Below, piece by piece: positions 11,847-24,217 of a stretch of DNA of 64,000 nt. Below the pieces are notes generated by a model. That model was given only the letters and a program-made list of their open reading frames with translations, was not told where the DNA came from and made no database searches. The stretch lies in contig NC_088304.1 of NCBI RefSeq assembly GCF_032854445.1, positions 15,659,850 to 15,723,849 on the forward strand, written 5' to 3'. The translations under genes and the position numbers were made by a program. The DNA comes from Liolophura sinensis. Its lineage: Eukaryota > Mollusca > Polyplacophora > Chitonida > Chitonidae. The stretch's first letter is position 1. Every line of letters begins with the position of its first letter.

Positions 11847-14113
11847 GATATTGTTCATATTAAGGTAAACAGGATAATCTGCTCAGAAGTTCTTGCCCCT
11901 TGGGTCATATATTTTACGTGTCTTTCTAACAATATTATCTTTATATTTGCAGTTTCATTGTAATTGCTTAAAAACGACATTAACACTTACGTTAAATAAC
12001 AAAAATGATAAATTCTGCGGCATTGACCATTAATGCTATTGTCAGAAGTTGCAGTTGTGACTATCGTGAACAGCTCAAACACGTCTGAACACTTATCTAT
12101 AAATATCACCATCCAGCCACAACACAGGTTAATATCAAATCACCAAAAATGGTAAATACTGGAGAAAGAAAGCGATTGGCTTATATATGGAGAATTAATA
12201 AGCACGTTGTCGGACGTTGTAGTTTAGGTTATCGTGGCCGGGTTAAACAGTTTCAAAATCATGTCGAATTAAAAGGTGTGATAACTACTGTAGTTGAAGA
12301 AGGCCTGTAAAAATAGAATACTGGCATGCATGAACTTATACGGCAGTACCCAAAGACGATTAATTTTCCATACATTTTTCTTAATTTTAAGTCATCCCAT
12401 ATGTTATCACATGCTTATCAAATCGACACGAAAGACAGGCAGAAAAGAAACAGCAGAATTTATTTATCGTATTTTACTTTGCAAAAGAGTTAGATTACCT
12501 TTCATCAAATCTATGCATCGAGGCAAACATTCGTATACCAGTCGTCAACCAATATGGACGTTCCAGGTCAATAATTGCAAAGATGCCGCAATTCAATATA
12601 TTTAAAACGTGATTTTCTTTCAGTCTTAATATACGTTTATTTAAATTTTATTTAGTTTCATGATTGGTGGTGTACTTGATACGGTTGAGTTGATACGGAA
12701 TGTAAGTCTTCTGTTGTAAATTTACCACACTTCGCCAAATGCTCGACAAACACGAACTTCCTGGCAAAAACAACAGCTGTACAAGCGTCAGTTGTACTCA
12801 ATGTTTATCCCCCCTCTGAGTCAAAAGTAGACATCTGTGGAAAATAGTGTCAGTGGCTGTATTGGAATATCAGGGGATTTTTTTTGTATAAAATGGTTCG
12901 ATTGTTTCAAGGAGGAGAACCTGTTTTAAGGAATGTCGCCTTGGTCTGCGTGGGCGGTACATAGGCCCGACAGAAATCGGCTACGTCATGGAAAAACCGG
13001 CTGATGATGACAATGTTGATGTACCCCTTCTTTATGCTTTTAAAGTAAATTTTGTCTTGCACATTATCGGTTCATTTCTTTCAGTGTTCGAGAAGCATTT
13101 CAGCACTTGGTTTCCACATTAAGCAAGATGGACACAGTTGTCAAGAATCTGTACTGAAAATGTCTATTACACACCCAGAGCATCGGCTTTGTTTTAACCA
13201 GGTTTTTGAAACCTGCTAACTGCTTTTTTCATGCGTGAAGTCTCGATATAATATTTTCTTTGGCAGGGCCAGCCTTGTCTTTGCGCAAACCGCCCACCTC
13301 ATCTTCTGTTAGACTTTTTCTAAAACTGGAATGCCATAATTCATCTACGTTTTTTGCTTATTACGTTTTACTTCAATTCGTTGACAAGGACATACCGAAT
13401 ACATACATATACTTAGAGAGAGCAGTGGGTTTGTACAGTTAGAATAAATACCATTATGACGAGGAATACTAAACAGATGCACTCCACCTCAAATACAAAA
13501 ATACAGTACAGTGTAAAATTCAAAAAAATTCGTGGATGGTTTGGGTTTGAATGTTGGCGTCGTAATAGACATTAGTGTACCAACAGTCAACCATAATGGA
13601 CATTCTGGGTGAATAATCACCAGGCCGCAATAAAAAAAAATCTCCAGAGATTAAGAAACTATATAAGGTAAGGCATTTGGATAAATTCATACAAACCGAA
13701 GCATGAAGTCAACAGTTTTCATTACACCGATGTAAAGGCAAAAAGAATGCTCTAGGGAAGTAAAATTCAATCAGATTGCAAACCGAATCCGAAGTTGTAG
13801 TTATAATCAAGATATGTATTTCAGCTGCAAGTTTTCATAATGTATATCGAGCGTTCATGTTCATATGATAAATATATGGATCTGATCGCCCCGGGTTAAG
13901 CGAAATTATACGCAGTTATGGAGGAGAATGTCCAAGATTCTGTACACTCCGTCCATATTTACTAACAAGAGAACTGTACTTATTTTAGAACTTAAGAAAA
14001 AGAGTTAAAGGTGTTTGATGGCACGCCATTGGCACACCGATTTTGACCGTATTAACTTGTTATTTTGAGTGAAATCACACAAAACAAGCACACAGATCTA
14101 ACAAATGCTAAGA

Positions 14114-15001
14114 AATGAATGATGGATAAAGTTATGTTAAAAAACAGCCAACCTTTTAAACTGCGATTTTCTTCAACGGTTAACATAACATTGACGGCAA
14201 ACAAAATATTAAACCTCATATACAGAACGCTTTGGTATATTGCTGTCCAAGTAAGGATAATCGAACCTATATCCCTTTGACTTATATTACTATTCACCTA
14301 TTTAGTTCAGAACAGTTCAGAATTAGTGTACTTCCGAAAAACGAAGACTTTACCTGGGCTCCATATTTTGGCATTTAATTTTGTCGTCATCAAGAGAAAA
14401 ATGATTGAATTGTGTTTCCTTTTTCGGAGATACACCACAAGTGAATTAGGTAAAACTTACTTGTTAGTGTAAATATGCTCTTCTAGAATGTCCGAGAATA
14501 ATGTGGTAGCAGACTTAGTTAAAAAAAAAACCATTGGAGGCCATTTTACCAATGTGATAACTAGCAATGATCTTTGAATTCATATATAAATCTATTCTTC
14601 ATTCTGTTATATTTCTATCTAACGGAGTTTATTTGTTCGTTGCCTTATACTCGAACCATGTTTAAACCAACTCGTAATTTATGCAATCAAGAACACGCAT
14701 ACTGAAGACTGGTTCTGTACTTAAACTCACACAGCCTAACATCTTCCTTACGTGAGGTAAACTGACTTCCTGACCCACGCCTAATTACGACCCACCCACG
14801 CGACTAATGGTCCGATCAGAACAGCTTCCAAAATTCCACAGGATATTAACAAAATACAAAAAAAAAAGCTTTCTAGCATATTTTCTGGCATGATACAGAC
14901 GCAGTTGTATTTGCCGTGAATGTTATGTTAACCGTTGAAGAGAATTGCAGTTTAACTGTTGACTGTTTTTTAACATAACTTTATCCATCACTCATTCCTC
15001 G
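14114..15001. repeat. Widely spaced inverted repeat pair
   Basis: About 88 bp at 14114-14204 recur inverted at 14914-15001. Both contain GGATAAAGTTATGTTAAAAA and TTCAACGGTTAACATAACATT in opposite orientation, with about 700 bp between. This could be the ends of a DNA transposon or two independent insertions of one repeat. The left arm belongs to a larger repeat also seen at about 590-800. Confidence 0.55.
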
Positions 15002-18000
15002 TCCTGATGTAACAGCACTGCTGGTAAAACATTCACTCTTCACGTGACAGGAGGGAGAAGGACTTCAGCAGTGAGAACCTGTTAGCGCTACGCTAACGGG
15101 AATTGGTCCCAGGGGTACACAAGCACTCAGTGTTTGTGTTTATTGTGGTCAACATATCGGGAGAATCTAAACACACATGCACACTCTGTTATCTGTGATC
15201 AATAGGCAAACGCCACCTTTCAATAAAGAACGCATCATCTCGAAGACAATATTATGCAGATTCTAAATATGTTTTTTTGTGATTTTCTTTCAGATTTTTA
15301 TTTTAATAAATAAAATGCAAAAAAGTGTTGTTTTTTTTAAAATGGAATATTTGAACAATATTAAACAGGGAGAAGCAGACTAGCTTGTATATTTCAACAT
15401 GCAAATGTACATAATAATCCAACATGAATATAACTGAAAGTAGACATTTACCAATCACAGGGTGTTTTGAAGCCTAAAAAGAATCGTTGAAGTCATTTGC
15501 TTTAGCTTCTTCAACAAGTATATATATAACCTTAGCTATTATTCCCATTTAAATCACGGTAAAAATTTTAAAAATCCTATGACAATATCTCGAATCAGCT
15601 AGAAATAGCCATATAAACGATGCAGATTTTATTTTAAGTGGCCTGTGCCTTTTAAAAAAAATTTGTGTTTAATTGTCTTTTAAAGCCAAGAAAGTCAAGG
15701 ATAGTCCGGAATAAACCATTAGTGTTCATCAGCCACTGACTTAAAGCAGCAGTATCACAACGGGGAGCTTTATACGCCCCCATCCCTCTTTTGTTGGGTA
15801 CCTGGCAATGTTCGGTGTTTTTTGTCACAGATATAAAAGACTGCAGCGCATGGAGTAAACCACAGTGCTGACAACAGTTTCACAGTTGGTAAATGGTCAC
15901 ACACAATACCGGTAAAATCCGGCTCTTGTCACCATACATCAGAAAGGGCTTATAACAACACACTGAAATGCTGGCTTCTGCAGAATTGGGTTAAAAATAC
16001 AGTGCTGTTAACTGTTGCACATTAGACGTTAGTGATCTGGAGATTCCTGAACACCTAAAATCGGAGTGGAGTTCACCTTTAACATGACGCTTATAAAAGA
16101 TGTCGACAAAGTTTTCCAACAAATGGCTTTATTTAAAGTTTGAAAAATTTTCCGAGTACAGTTTTATTGTAAGTGAATTTTGATGGGATGTACAGACTTA
16201 TGTTTGACTCATAATTTGGCTTAATCCTGCTAAGCGAAATACAAGAAAAAGCGGACCTCAGATATATATTCGGAATAACGACTACTGACACACCACCATG
16301 ATACAGGACTTGGATAATATACTTGGTTTCATTCGTTCGTCTAGAACATTTCTCGCACGTTTCCATCAGCATTGAAAGCTACATTGGCTGCTTCTATTTA
16401 ACATGGATGCGTCATATATTGTGTTTTTTTTTTTTTACTTTGTGCACTTTCTTGGATCTTACGATTGTTTTGGAGCGTACATATACGTTATGGCTGACGG
16501 CTGGTATGTGAATGTTTTTGCCCACGTCTATATCCACATCCTCGTGACATGTCGGCAATGAGACATTTAACAGAGAATAAACTACATTCTTTTTTTCCGG
16601 TATAAACCAGCCGGAACATTCACACAGGAAAACAGAATTCTAAAACCGTCGTATGTTTTTGTACGGCATTTTTATTTCGAAATTGCTGTTAGCGATTGTA
16701 CTAATGAAATCTCGTTTTTTTTTATCGGACTTTTTAAACTGCGAAGGAAAATGAATGAGTTTCCACCTGCTTACATACCTGTGTGAAGTTCGTTATGTGT
16801 AGCTTCGTTTCCAGATCGAGGTGAGCCGTTAATCCATCATGCAGGAAACCGCAAGCTCGTATTAGATGAACCCGACTTACAGGCCGTGATAAAAGTTTTC
16901 ACTGGACAGGTAATTTTCGTGCCTTGATTAAAAATGTTTTACCCCTATCGTATTAGTAAAACATCATTAAGTGTGACATTAAACGACAAGGAAATGAATA
17001 AGACAAACAAAAGGATATACGTGACAAGAGCTTAAGGAAATTCAATACAGAAATAATAGGACGCCGAAAACTGAAACCGTTATTATGACTCTATATTTCC
17101 GCTTTCATTTTGCCATCGTCTACATCACATAACTCCGGTTAAAGAAAAATCCGAAACACTGAATCATATTGAAGTTTTCTTTTTCTAGTTACTTTACTTG
17201 TGCATTGTGTTAAAGTTGTCAGTGGAACTATGCTACTTTGAAGAAAATGCACAGAGTGAAAATTGACCCTAATAATATTAGTACTGTTTTCAGAATATAC
17301 GGTGACTGGAAAAGACTTGAAGTCTAGTGTCTGGGTTGGATATTTCGTGAGGCAGCGAATCAGATATACTGGTACTGGGACTGGTCTCCTCTAATCGAGC
17401 ACTGCTGTAAAATGTCACACATAAACCATAAACCGAGAATCCTCCCCGAAACCTTGTCCCTTTGCCTGGTTGGAGTGGTGAGTAATTTGCAACTGATTAA
17501 TCCTTTACAAGATCGGCTATAAAAAAAAAACCCTCAAGGAGATAAATTGGCAAGAGGTCGTATTTCACCGGTTTCGTGTGACCATTTGCCAACACGGCCG
17601 TCGCTACTCTTGTTTTACTCTCCATACTGTATTTTATACCAAGTAGTGTTGGAATAGATGTGAACGTGCAAGGAAAGAAGCCAACCACACGACTGCACCA
17701 CTACATGTGAGTTTTGCTACACAGAGCCACAGGCTTTATATAATTTGAACGATCGGTCTTATTGCTTTAAGGAGAATGTTAAAACATTAAGAAAACCAGA
17801 GTTTATGCCATACCACCCAAAATATCGGATATATGAAATATTCCAAAACAATGCACAGATTACAAACAAGTTAAATACGTAAATATTGGTTTTATATACT
17901 GATGGGGAGTTATGAATATGCAGATTTGTTTAGTTCTTTCTTATAGTTTGATTGATGTACACAGTTAAGTTCAATGAATTTGTTTATTTAGTTTAGGTAT

Positions 18001-18439
18001 ATCCAAGTTTTACAAATTAAGTCCCCTTAATGGCTTGAAAATAATTTCGATAATTGTAATTCTGCACAGGAAAGATGTAAATTGCATAAAAATGCCTAAA
18101 TAATGATTCATAGAATGTAGAAACGGTAGGGATTAATGAGAAGATGTCTAAATGTTAACGTTATTGCATAAAATTCCCCTTTGCACAATTCTAAGAACAA
18201 GAGCAAGAGAGATAAATGTATACTGACAAACATATTTCTTATATATAATGTGTAGAGTATGTAAAGGCTACAAAAAAACCAAACAAATGAGTAGAGATCG
18301 ATCGCGAAATACTTGTCACGAAAGTTGTTGACGTTTTTTCTTTTCTTCTTTAAAAATTTATACGAATAAAAAGAGGGATGGGTTGCTGGTATACGATTCA
18401 TTTTCCTACATTCATTCAACACGGTTGGCATTAATATTT

Positions 18440-18696
18440 TACACTGAGAGAAAAGTTTGGTTTACCTGACTAAAAACGTCTGAGTTATACATATATTGGC
18501 TAATTCAACTCAGAAAACTGAGTCATTAGGTCAGATGAGATCAGAGTCATGAAACTCATCTGGTTATACTGTTGACTCAGTTAATCGGAAAACTCACAGG
18601 AGTCTTTTATGTCTCCGCTGATCTAGTCATGTGACTTGCCTCAACTGTATAACTCAGACGTTTGAGTCAGCGGACACAAACTTTTCTCTCAATGTA
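18440..18696. mobile_element. MITE-like 257-bp palindromic element
   Basis: The outer ends are near-perfect inverted repeats: TACACTGAGAGAAAAGTTTG on the left, CAAACTTTTCTCTCAATGTA on the right. A second, perfect 17-bp inverted pair lies inside (AAACGTCTGAGTTATAC at 18474-18490 and its complement at 18647-18663). The interior is full of short ACTCAG/CTGAGT motifs and has no coding potential. Ends beginning and finishing with TA fit a Tc1/mariner-type MITE using a TA target. It could form a long cruciform or RNA hairpin. Confidence 0.7.
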
Positions 18697-20664
18697 CGAC
18701 GTCCCGCCAAAAATCAAACTGGATATATGCTCAATTAAGTTCACTGAATCGAATTTGGCATGAACACATTTATGCAAACAAAATATTCAGCTCAGAACGT
18801 GTTCAGCTTGAGCGACTGTAGTGATATCACAGATGTATAGTAAGCAGACCGATTCATGTATTGCTTGTGTTTTCGTGTTCCTGTTAATCCAAGCTCACTG
18901 TGTTGTCCATAAAAAAGACTTGATGTTCGCCTGTGTGTGATTTTTTAAATTGTTAAAAATCTACGTCACTCATTGGTTACATCAGTAAGTCAGCTTACCC
19001 TATATATATGCTCACAGTTGAAAACTGCTTGTAAATCGTTTTAAATTTCGGAAAATAAACTATAGGCCCGAGAGTTGCCCAATGAATTTACTCATGAAAA
19101 AGAAAAGAAATATAGCTTATTAATCTAACTTTTTGTCCCAGTGAGGTTTTAAGCGCGGAGTTTGGAGTGTGGTTTAACACAACAACAAAAACAAAATTAT
19201 AAGTTAGTTATATAAAAATGACATACAATAAACTTTCGTGACATTTTGGTTATAAATAAATATAAAAGCTGACGGTGAACGTAGATGCTTCTTAAGCTTA
19301 CAACGACCTGCCTAAAAACGCAGAAGGAAAAAGGAGCCTGATAACGGTTAAATCAATTTGAATCATAAGAAAGAACAGTATACAGTTACTGCTGTGTGTT
19401 TTTAGCATTATCCAAATTATACAAAGCAAAAACTGGGGCTGGTCAGGATAACTCCCAATTACAGACTATATGTGCTTGAAAAAAAAAACCCATATGTTTG
19501 TTACTGAGGACAAAAGTGTAAGAGAAACTATGGTGAAAAAATTATACGGCTTAGTCTCCACGCCCTTAATCATACGTCATATCGGAGTTTTCCCATGTCG
19601 CTATAATTGAATTACCTACAATGTCTCTGGTAAACCAAACCAGACTGGGTGTGTGAATGGAGAGTTAGCTGTCTACAAGAAACCAGAGGGTACGAGCTCG
19701 TGTATGGTGCATTTCACCCCCAAAACACGCCCATTTACGAAAACTGGCCGACTTTATTTGGAAGTTGATGAGTGTGCCATTGTGATCCACGTTAGATGTA
19801 TGCTATTTAAAAATAGGTCATCGCGTCAGATCTTCATTAACCATCGTCAGTATATTTAACTATAAAGGCGCATGCCGAGTTGTCCCATTGCACGATCAAG
19901 TCCTGGCCAATCACAGTGGCGCAGAGCAGCCTGGGTTAAAGGTGTGTGCAAGTATGTGTTTGGTTACGATTATGGCGTCTCATGCAAGCCTGATTGACGG
20001 ATACGTATAAACAACTGGCGGGAATGGTGGTGAAATACAGTGTTTCGCTTGACTTAACTCTTAATGTCTGTTTCCTGCATGTTTAGATTCAACTCCACTT
20101 CGACCTCCACACCTACGCTTTCCCCCCACTCGTACATGTACCTCCTGGTTTCATATCCTTCGTCTTCAACTAAGAGATTACAGCACTAAGGGCATAGTTT
20201 TATGGCTGGAGTAGTTACTGAATTACTGGCTGCTTTATAGTGTTTATGGCCACAAATTTTTTTTTACATAAGCGTTGGCCTTCGAGTCTAGAACATTGTC
20301 TGCAAAAAGCCTGTAATGTATTCAGCCGTTTTAGAAAAACACGAAATAAAGTAAACTACAAGGATTATAAACTTTGCAACTGTAATATGAAAAATTCCTA
20401 ATTGGATGATGAAAACAATAAAGTTTCAAAGGAAATGATGTCATTTGGTTTTACATGCCAGCTTAATAAACTATAGTTCAAAAGCAAAGAGTTCTATGAT
20501 GCTTTTTCATGTCACAAACGTCCATGACTTTCCACAGAAAAAAGAGAAGATTTCTAAATATGATTGTAAAAAAATGTTTCACTGCCTATATGAAAAAAAT
20601 ATCATATAATGAAATAATTTTTTTCTCTTAGAATTGCACATAAGTCCCAGGGAGTTATATTATG
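18697..20664. other. Intergenic, nothing convincing
   Basis: The stretch 19862-20040 is GC-richer, with GGCCAATCAC (a CCAAT-like box at about 19908) and GGTGTGTGCAAG. No open frame or repeat explains it. It could be a fragment of a promoter or of a repeat; there is not enough to call. Confidence 0.45.
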
Positions 20665-20990
20665 TCAGAGCGTGTCTTCAGCCTCGTGACATAACGAGAA
20701 CTGTTTGTCAGCGTAGGGAGCACCATCTGTCTTCACGAAACCGTTTACCACCAAGACGCCACCTGTCATGTCGACGTTTGCTCTGCCTATCATGACCATG
20801 TCATATTGCCAGAAGTAAGCCATGGAGGCAAGCCAATCTTCAATGTACCCCTAACAGCGTAATTGGCCCTGGAGTTTTTTTGCGGACCGGTGAGTCACGA
20901 AGAAGCGATGCGTAATGGACGACTCTGGCAGTTGCACCTCCCCGTAAACTACACACTTAGGCACAGTTAACGCCAGCCACACGTCTTGGG
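20665..20990 (-). pseudogene. Unidentified decayed coding remnant with one internal stop
   Basis: A GC-richer island in AT-rich DNA. On the minus strand one frame stays open for about 110 codons except for a single TAG at 20851-20853, and ends in TGA at 20665-20667. The frame looks protein-like on both sides of the stop: VVYGEVQLPESSITHRFFVT upstream, then GYIEDWLASMAYFWQYDMVM and VLVVNGFVKTDGAPYADKQF downstream. No initiator context or splice sites are convincing. It could be a processed pseudogene, a fragment of a captured gene, or two exons of an undetected gene if the TAG is a splice acceptor. I do not recognise the family. Confidence 0.35.
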
Positions 20991-21663
20991 TGGGTTTAAC
21001 ATAACTTCAATACCTATATTCTAACTACTTTTTTAAACACAGGTTATAGTTTATCTTTTGGAAGAGGTTAGTGGGCAGCTTGCAATACTTTAGTTTCATT
21101 CAACCAGTACGAAAATGGTAGTGAAATGTCTACAACATTTGCAAGGATTCTGATTGCTCTTGTAATTGTAAACGTCTTCGTTCGTTCATCATACAGATAA
21201 TTAAAATCTCTTCCTCCCCTCAAATTAAGCACAACGGAGCGTTTTCCTTCCTTATCCCGGAATTACATGTTATGTTAGAATCGATCTTATATAGGCCTAT
21301 ACATATTATCCAGTGTAGGTTTACAATACATGAAACAAATCAACCGCTGATGTTAGTATTTTAGTATGCATAGGGCTTCTAGTATTTAATGTAACGATTT
21401 TTAAAAATACGTTTTGCTACATTTCTATGTCTATATATTCCTTTCAGACAGGTAGACGAAGAATTCGAAAGTTTTGCATTTTTTAAACAAAATACACTCT
21501 TCCCATCTCTGATGCCTGCATATAGTGAAGTAATGGGCGTTCAGATGAAACCTAGAGTAAATGATACTGCCACATTAGCTCCCTTTAATGAGTATGTGCT
21601 ACACAGACCACCAAATGTAACAATATTGGAAGAAAGAGCGCACAAGCAAAAAATTATCTTCCA

Positions 21664-21780
21664 GCGATCTGCGGATGGTTGTGGGTTTCTCCCCGGGCTC
21701 TGGCTGGTTTCCTCCCACCATCATTCTGCCCGTCGTGGCATAAGTGAAATATTCTTGATTATTTAAGACATCAATCAAAT
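21664..21780 (+). mobile_element. SINE family A, 3' fragment
   Basis: It reads GCGATCTGCGGATGGTTGTGGG, CTGGTTTCCTCCCACCATCA and GTGAAATATTCTTGATTATT, with the tail CATCAATCAAAT. It is diverged at the 3' end, where TACGGCGTAAAA has been lost. It forms the C-terminal half of an open frame at 21512-21766, which is therefore not a gene. Confidence 0.8.
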
Positions 21781-22383
21781 ATTACTGTATAACCAACAGA
21801 GAAGATTATGCATCTGTATTTCTCCTGATGCAAACATTATCACCGTATTGGGTGAAAAACAGTCTAGGGTAAGGCGTTCAAAACCAGTAAAATAAGACTG
21901 ATAAGCGCGTATTTTGGAACAGTGATATCCTTGGATTGTCTTGAAGCCTTGCTCGGCCAAACGCTATTACATCCTCTCCTGCAATCGTAAACACCAGTAA
22001 GCGGTAGTTACCTGTTAATGTCGTATTTCTTTGCTTAGTGGTATCTGGTTCAGCCCTGTGTAACGAAAAAAAAAAAATAAAAATCTCGACTATGACGTAA
22101 AACACCAGTCAAAAGCAGAAGAATTTAACTACTTACTTGGCCAATTTTACCACATCCTGTGTCGTAAAAATTCAATGTAAAACATATTTACGCCTAATAT
22201 CAACCATTCTACACTAATATGTTACACATTCCGAACACGAACTGAATGACAGGCCATAAGGTAATGCGCCCACACTCTCGTATGTAAGAACCAAACACTA
22301 TAACACGGGCTATTTTCTCTGTTGATTCGGCCGTCAAACTCTGATATCCATTTGGTAAATTAATTAACTAATCGATTTTCTTT

Positions 22384-22556
22384 ATTTCGTTTATTTATTT
22401 ATTTGTATGATTAGTGTTCTATGCAGTACTGAGATCTGAAGACCTACATACGACCGGACAGGAAACCAGCATGAGTTGGACTTGAACTTAGGCCAACCGC
22501 ATTGGTGAGAGACTCCTTAATAGTGTGCCGTGCCGGCACGCGAACCACTCGGCCAT
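22384..22556 (-). mobile_element. SINE family A with internal deletion
   Basis: The A/T-rich tail and GTGTTCTATGCAGTACTGAG are followed directly by GACCTACATACGACCGGACAGGAAACCAGCATGAG and then the tRNA-like head (TGGACTTGAACTTAGGCCAACC and GCACGCGAACCACTCGGCCATGG). The central body, about 80 bp, has been deleted. Confidence 0.8.
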
Positions 22557-23286
22557 GGATATCATTGGTTATTATTAATTGATCTCAGGCCTGTAAGAAT
22601 TCGTTTCTTTAGTATTTAATGGTAGCTTAGCGCCCTATTCAAGAATATTACTCGCAGGAAACCATTCAAAGTCCAGAGAAAATCAGCCTCAGCCAGGCAC
22701 CTGAAATACCTCTTAAAACATCCGAAAGATCACTTGGAAGGTTGTAAATACTCGCCCTCATCAGTCATGGGAGAATCGTCTGCGGCGAAAGCAAATTTAT
22801 GCGAATGAGTTATGTATAGTCTTCTAACAATCGTTTTGAGACACAAAACGTAATGTTAATTACATCATATAACGGTAATGTTAACCCCAGTCTCATCCCG
22901 ATTTGGTTTACCTTCTGTATGCGACGACGCGGTATTTGATTTAGAAATGTGTTTCCTCGGATATTTGTTAAACTTTCTACAAAGGTCTACCTAAAGTTGA
23001 TGATCTGAGTGAAAACTTTCTTTGTTGGAAAATCAGGGATTTTCAGGAGAACGCCGCCCCTTGGCAGAAAATGCAACGGAAGCCCGTTAAAACAAACTAT
23101 AGACGTCTCTCTTATACGAGAATTTCTTTTATTTTGATTACATCGTCTTGTTCAACATTTGTACAAGAGGTAATAAAGTATAAACATATAACAAAAGCGC
23201 TTTTATGTAGAATAAAAATATGCATTCAATAAATTCTTTTAGACAGGTCACAAGCCTGCAAACGTATATCTTCGTATCACATTTGT

Positions 23287-23301
23287 CCACCAGGTGGCAG
23301 C
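23287..23301 (+). promoter_or_regulatory. CTCF-consensus-like site
   Basis: The plus strand reads CCACCAGGTGGCAGC, a full match to CCASYAGRKGGCRSY. It lies about 2.7 kb beyond the tentative 3' end of the vWA gene and points toward it, convergent with the other match at 49538-49552. Confidence 0.35.
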
Positions 23302-24187
23302 TCTATACGACTCTCTCACTCAGAGATAATCGGTACATCTAAACGTTTTTGACGTGAACTTCCGTAGAGAATCCGTTACCGGAATATAACATCTACAGAC
23401 CTCGGATTGTCGTCTGCAAGGCTTGTCGCCTACGTCAGGATTTAATGAACAATTTAAGCCCTGGATTGTGTCAAATAAAGCGCTGCTATGCGATGCCTGG
23501 CATCTTTGAGTTCGCTGTGGGCAAAAAGTTACCCGAAACCAATGGCAAATGATTGCCATGGCAGACTTTTTTTATGTTTACGTTGTGGATATAGAATTTG
23601 AATTCGTCATATATAGAGGTACACAATTCAGCAGCATTGTATATGAATTGGCCACATCTATTATTACTCATTAGGCGTCATGTACGAAAGACAGAAGCAA
23701 ACATATACAGCAAGGAAAATGAACTAAAAAAACTGCTTCGCCATATGTTTATATACATACATTATATGTCAGTGACAGGGCACAAAACCAATCATCCTTT
23801 TACCCATGGGTGACTTAACATAATTTTCATGGGCCTCTACTGATACTGGCCTCGTTCTGGGTAAATCCACGGTACTGTCCTTTAATTCTTAATGCCACTT
23901 TCATTGATATCGTCTTGAAGAAGTTTGTCACCGAACTAGTACATTGGTTATGTAATATAGGCTACAGTGAAAACACGTAGAGAGACGCACGAGTGGTAAT
24001 AGAATCCCATGAGCCTCGTTCTGAATATGCCGTTGATAGTGGTAAGATCCATTGTCAGGTGGCTTTTGTTAGCACTGGTAGGTGCTTCAGGATTTTAATT
24101 CAGGAACTCAAGTCTTGCGCCTGAAAAACGATAATAAATGTTGTAATCGGTATATGACTCTAGTAGATTAACAAGTACGAGTATAAT

Positions 24188-24217
24188 CATGGAGGTATAG
24201 TTATATGTACCTCCATG
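24188..24217. repeat. Short perfect hairpin
   Basis: CATGGAGGTA and TACCTCCATG are exact 10-bp complements around a 10-base spacer, in AT-rich DNA with no gene nearby. No terminator or miRNA claim can be supported from this alone. Confidence 0.4.

Larger units (their letters stand above)
9395..18439. other. Intergenic region without recognised gene
   Basis: AT-rich sequence with many stops in all frames. It contains SINE copies (11250-11470, 11662-11846), the inverted repeat pair at 14114/15001 and an old repeat pair (AGTCGTCAACCAATATGGACGTTCCAGG near 12540; AACAGTCAACCATAATGGACATTCTGGG near 13580). The longest frames (for example 12294-12605 and 18108-18431) have AT-driven composition and no recognisable domain. 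Confidence 0.6.

Noticed and set aside
12026-12275. Possible tandem duplication of about 170 bp
   Set aside because: Similarity between the two halves is weak and scattered by eye; not distinguishable from chance in AT-rich sequence without alignment scores.
22138-22157. Possible 20-bp minus-strand exon between an ACACAG acceptor and GTAAGT donor
   Set aside because: Its length shifts the phase-1 pattern kept by all other linker exons, the polypyrimidine tract is weak, and it lies far beyond the likely gene end.
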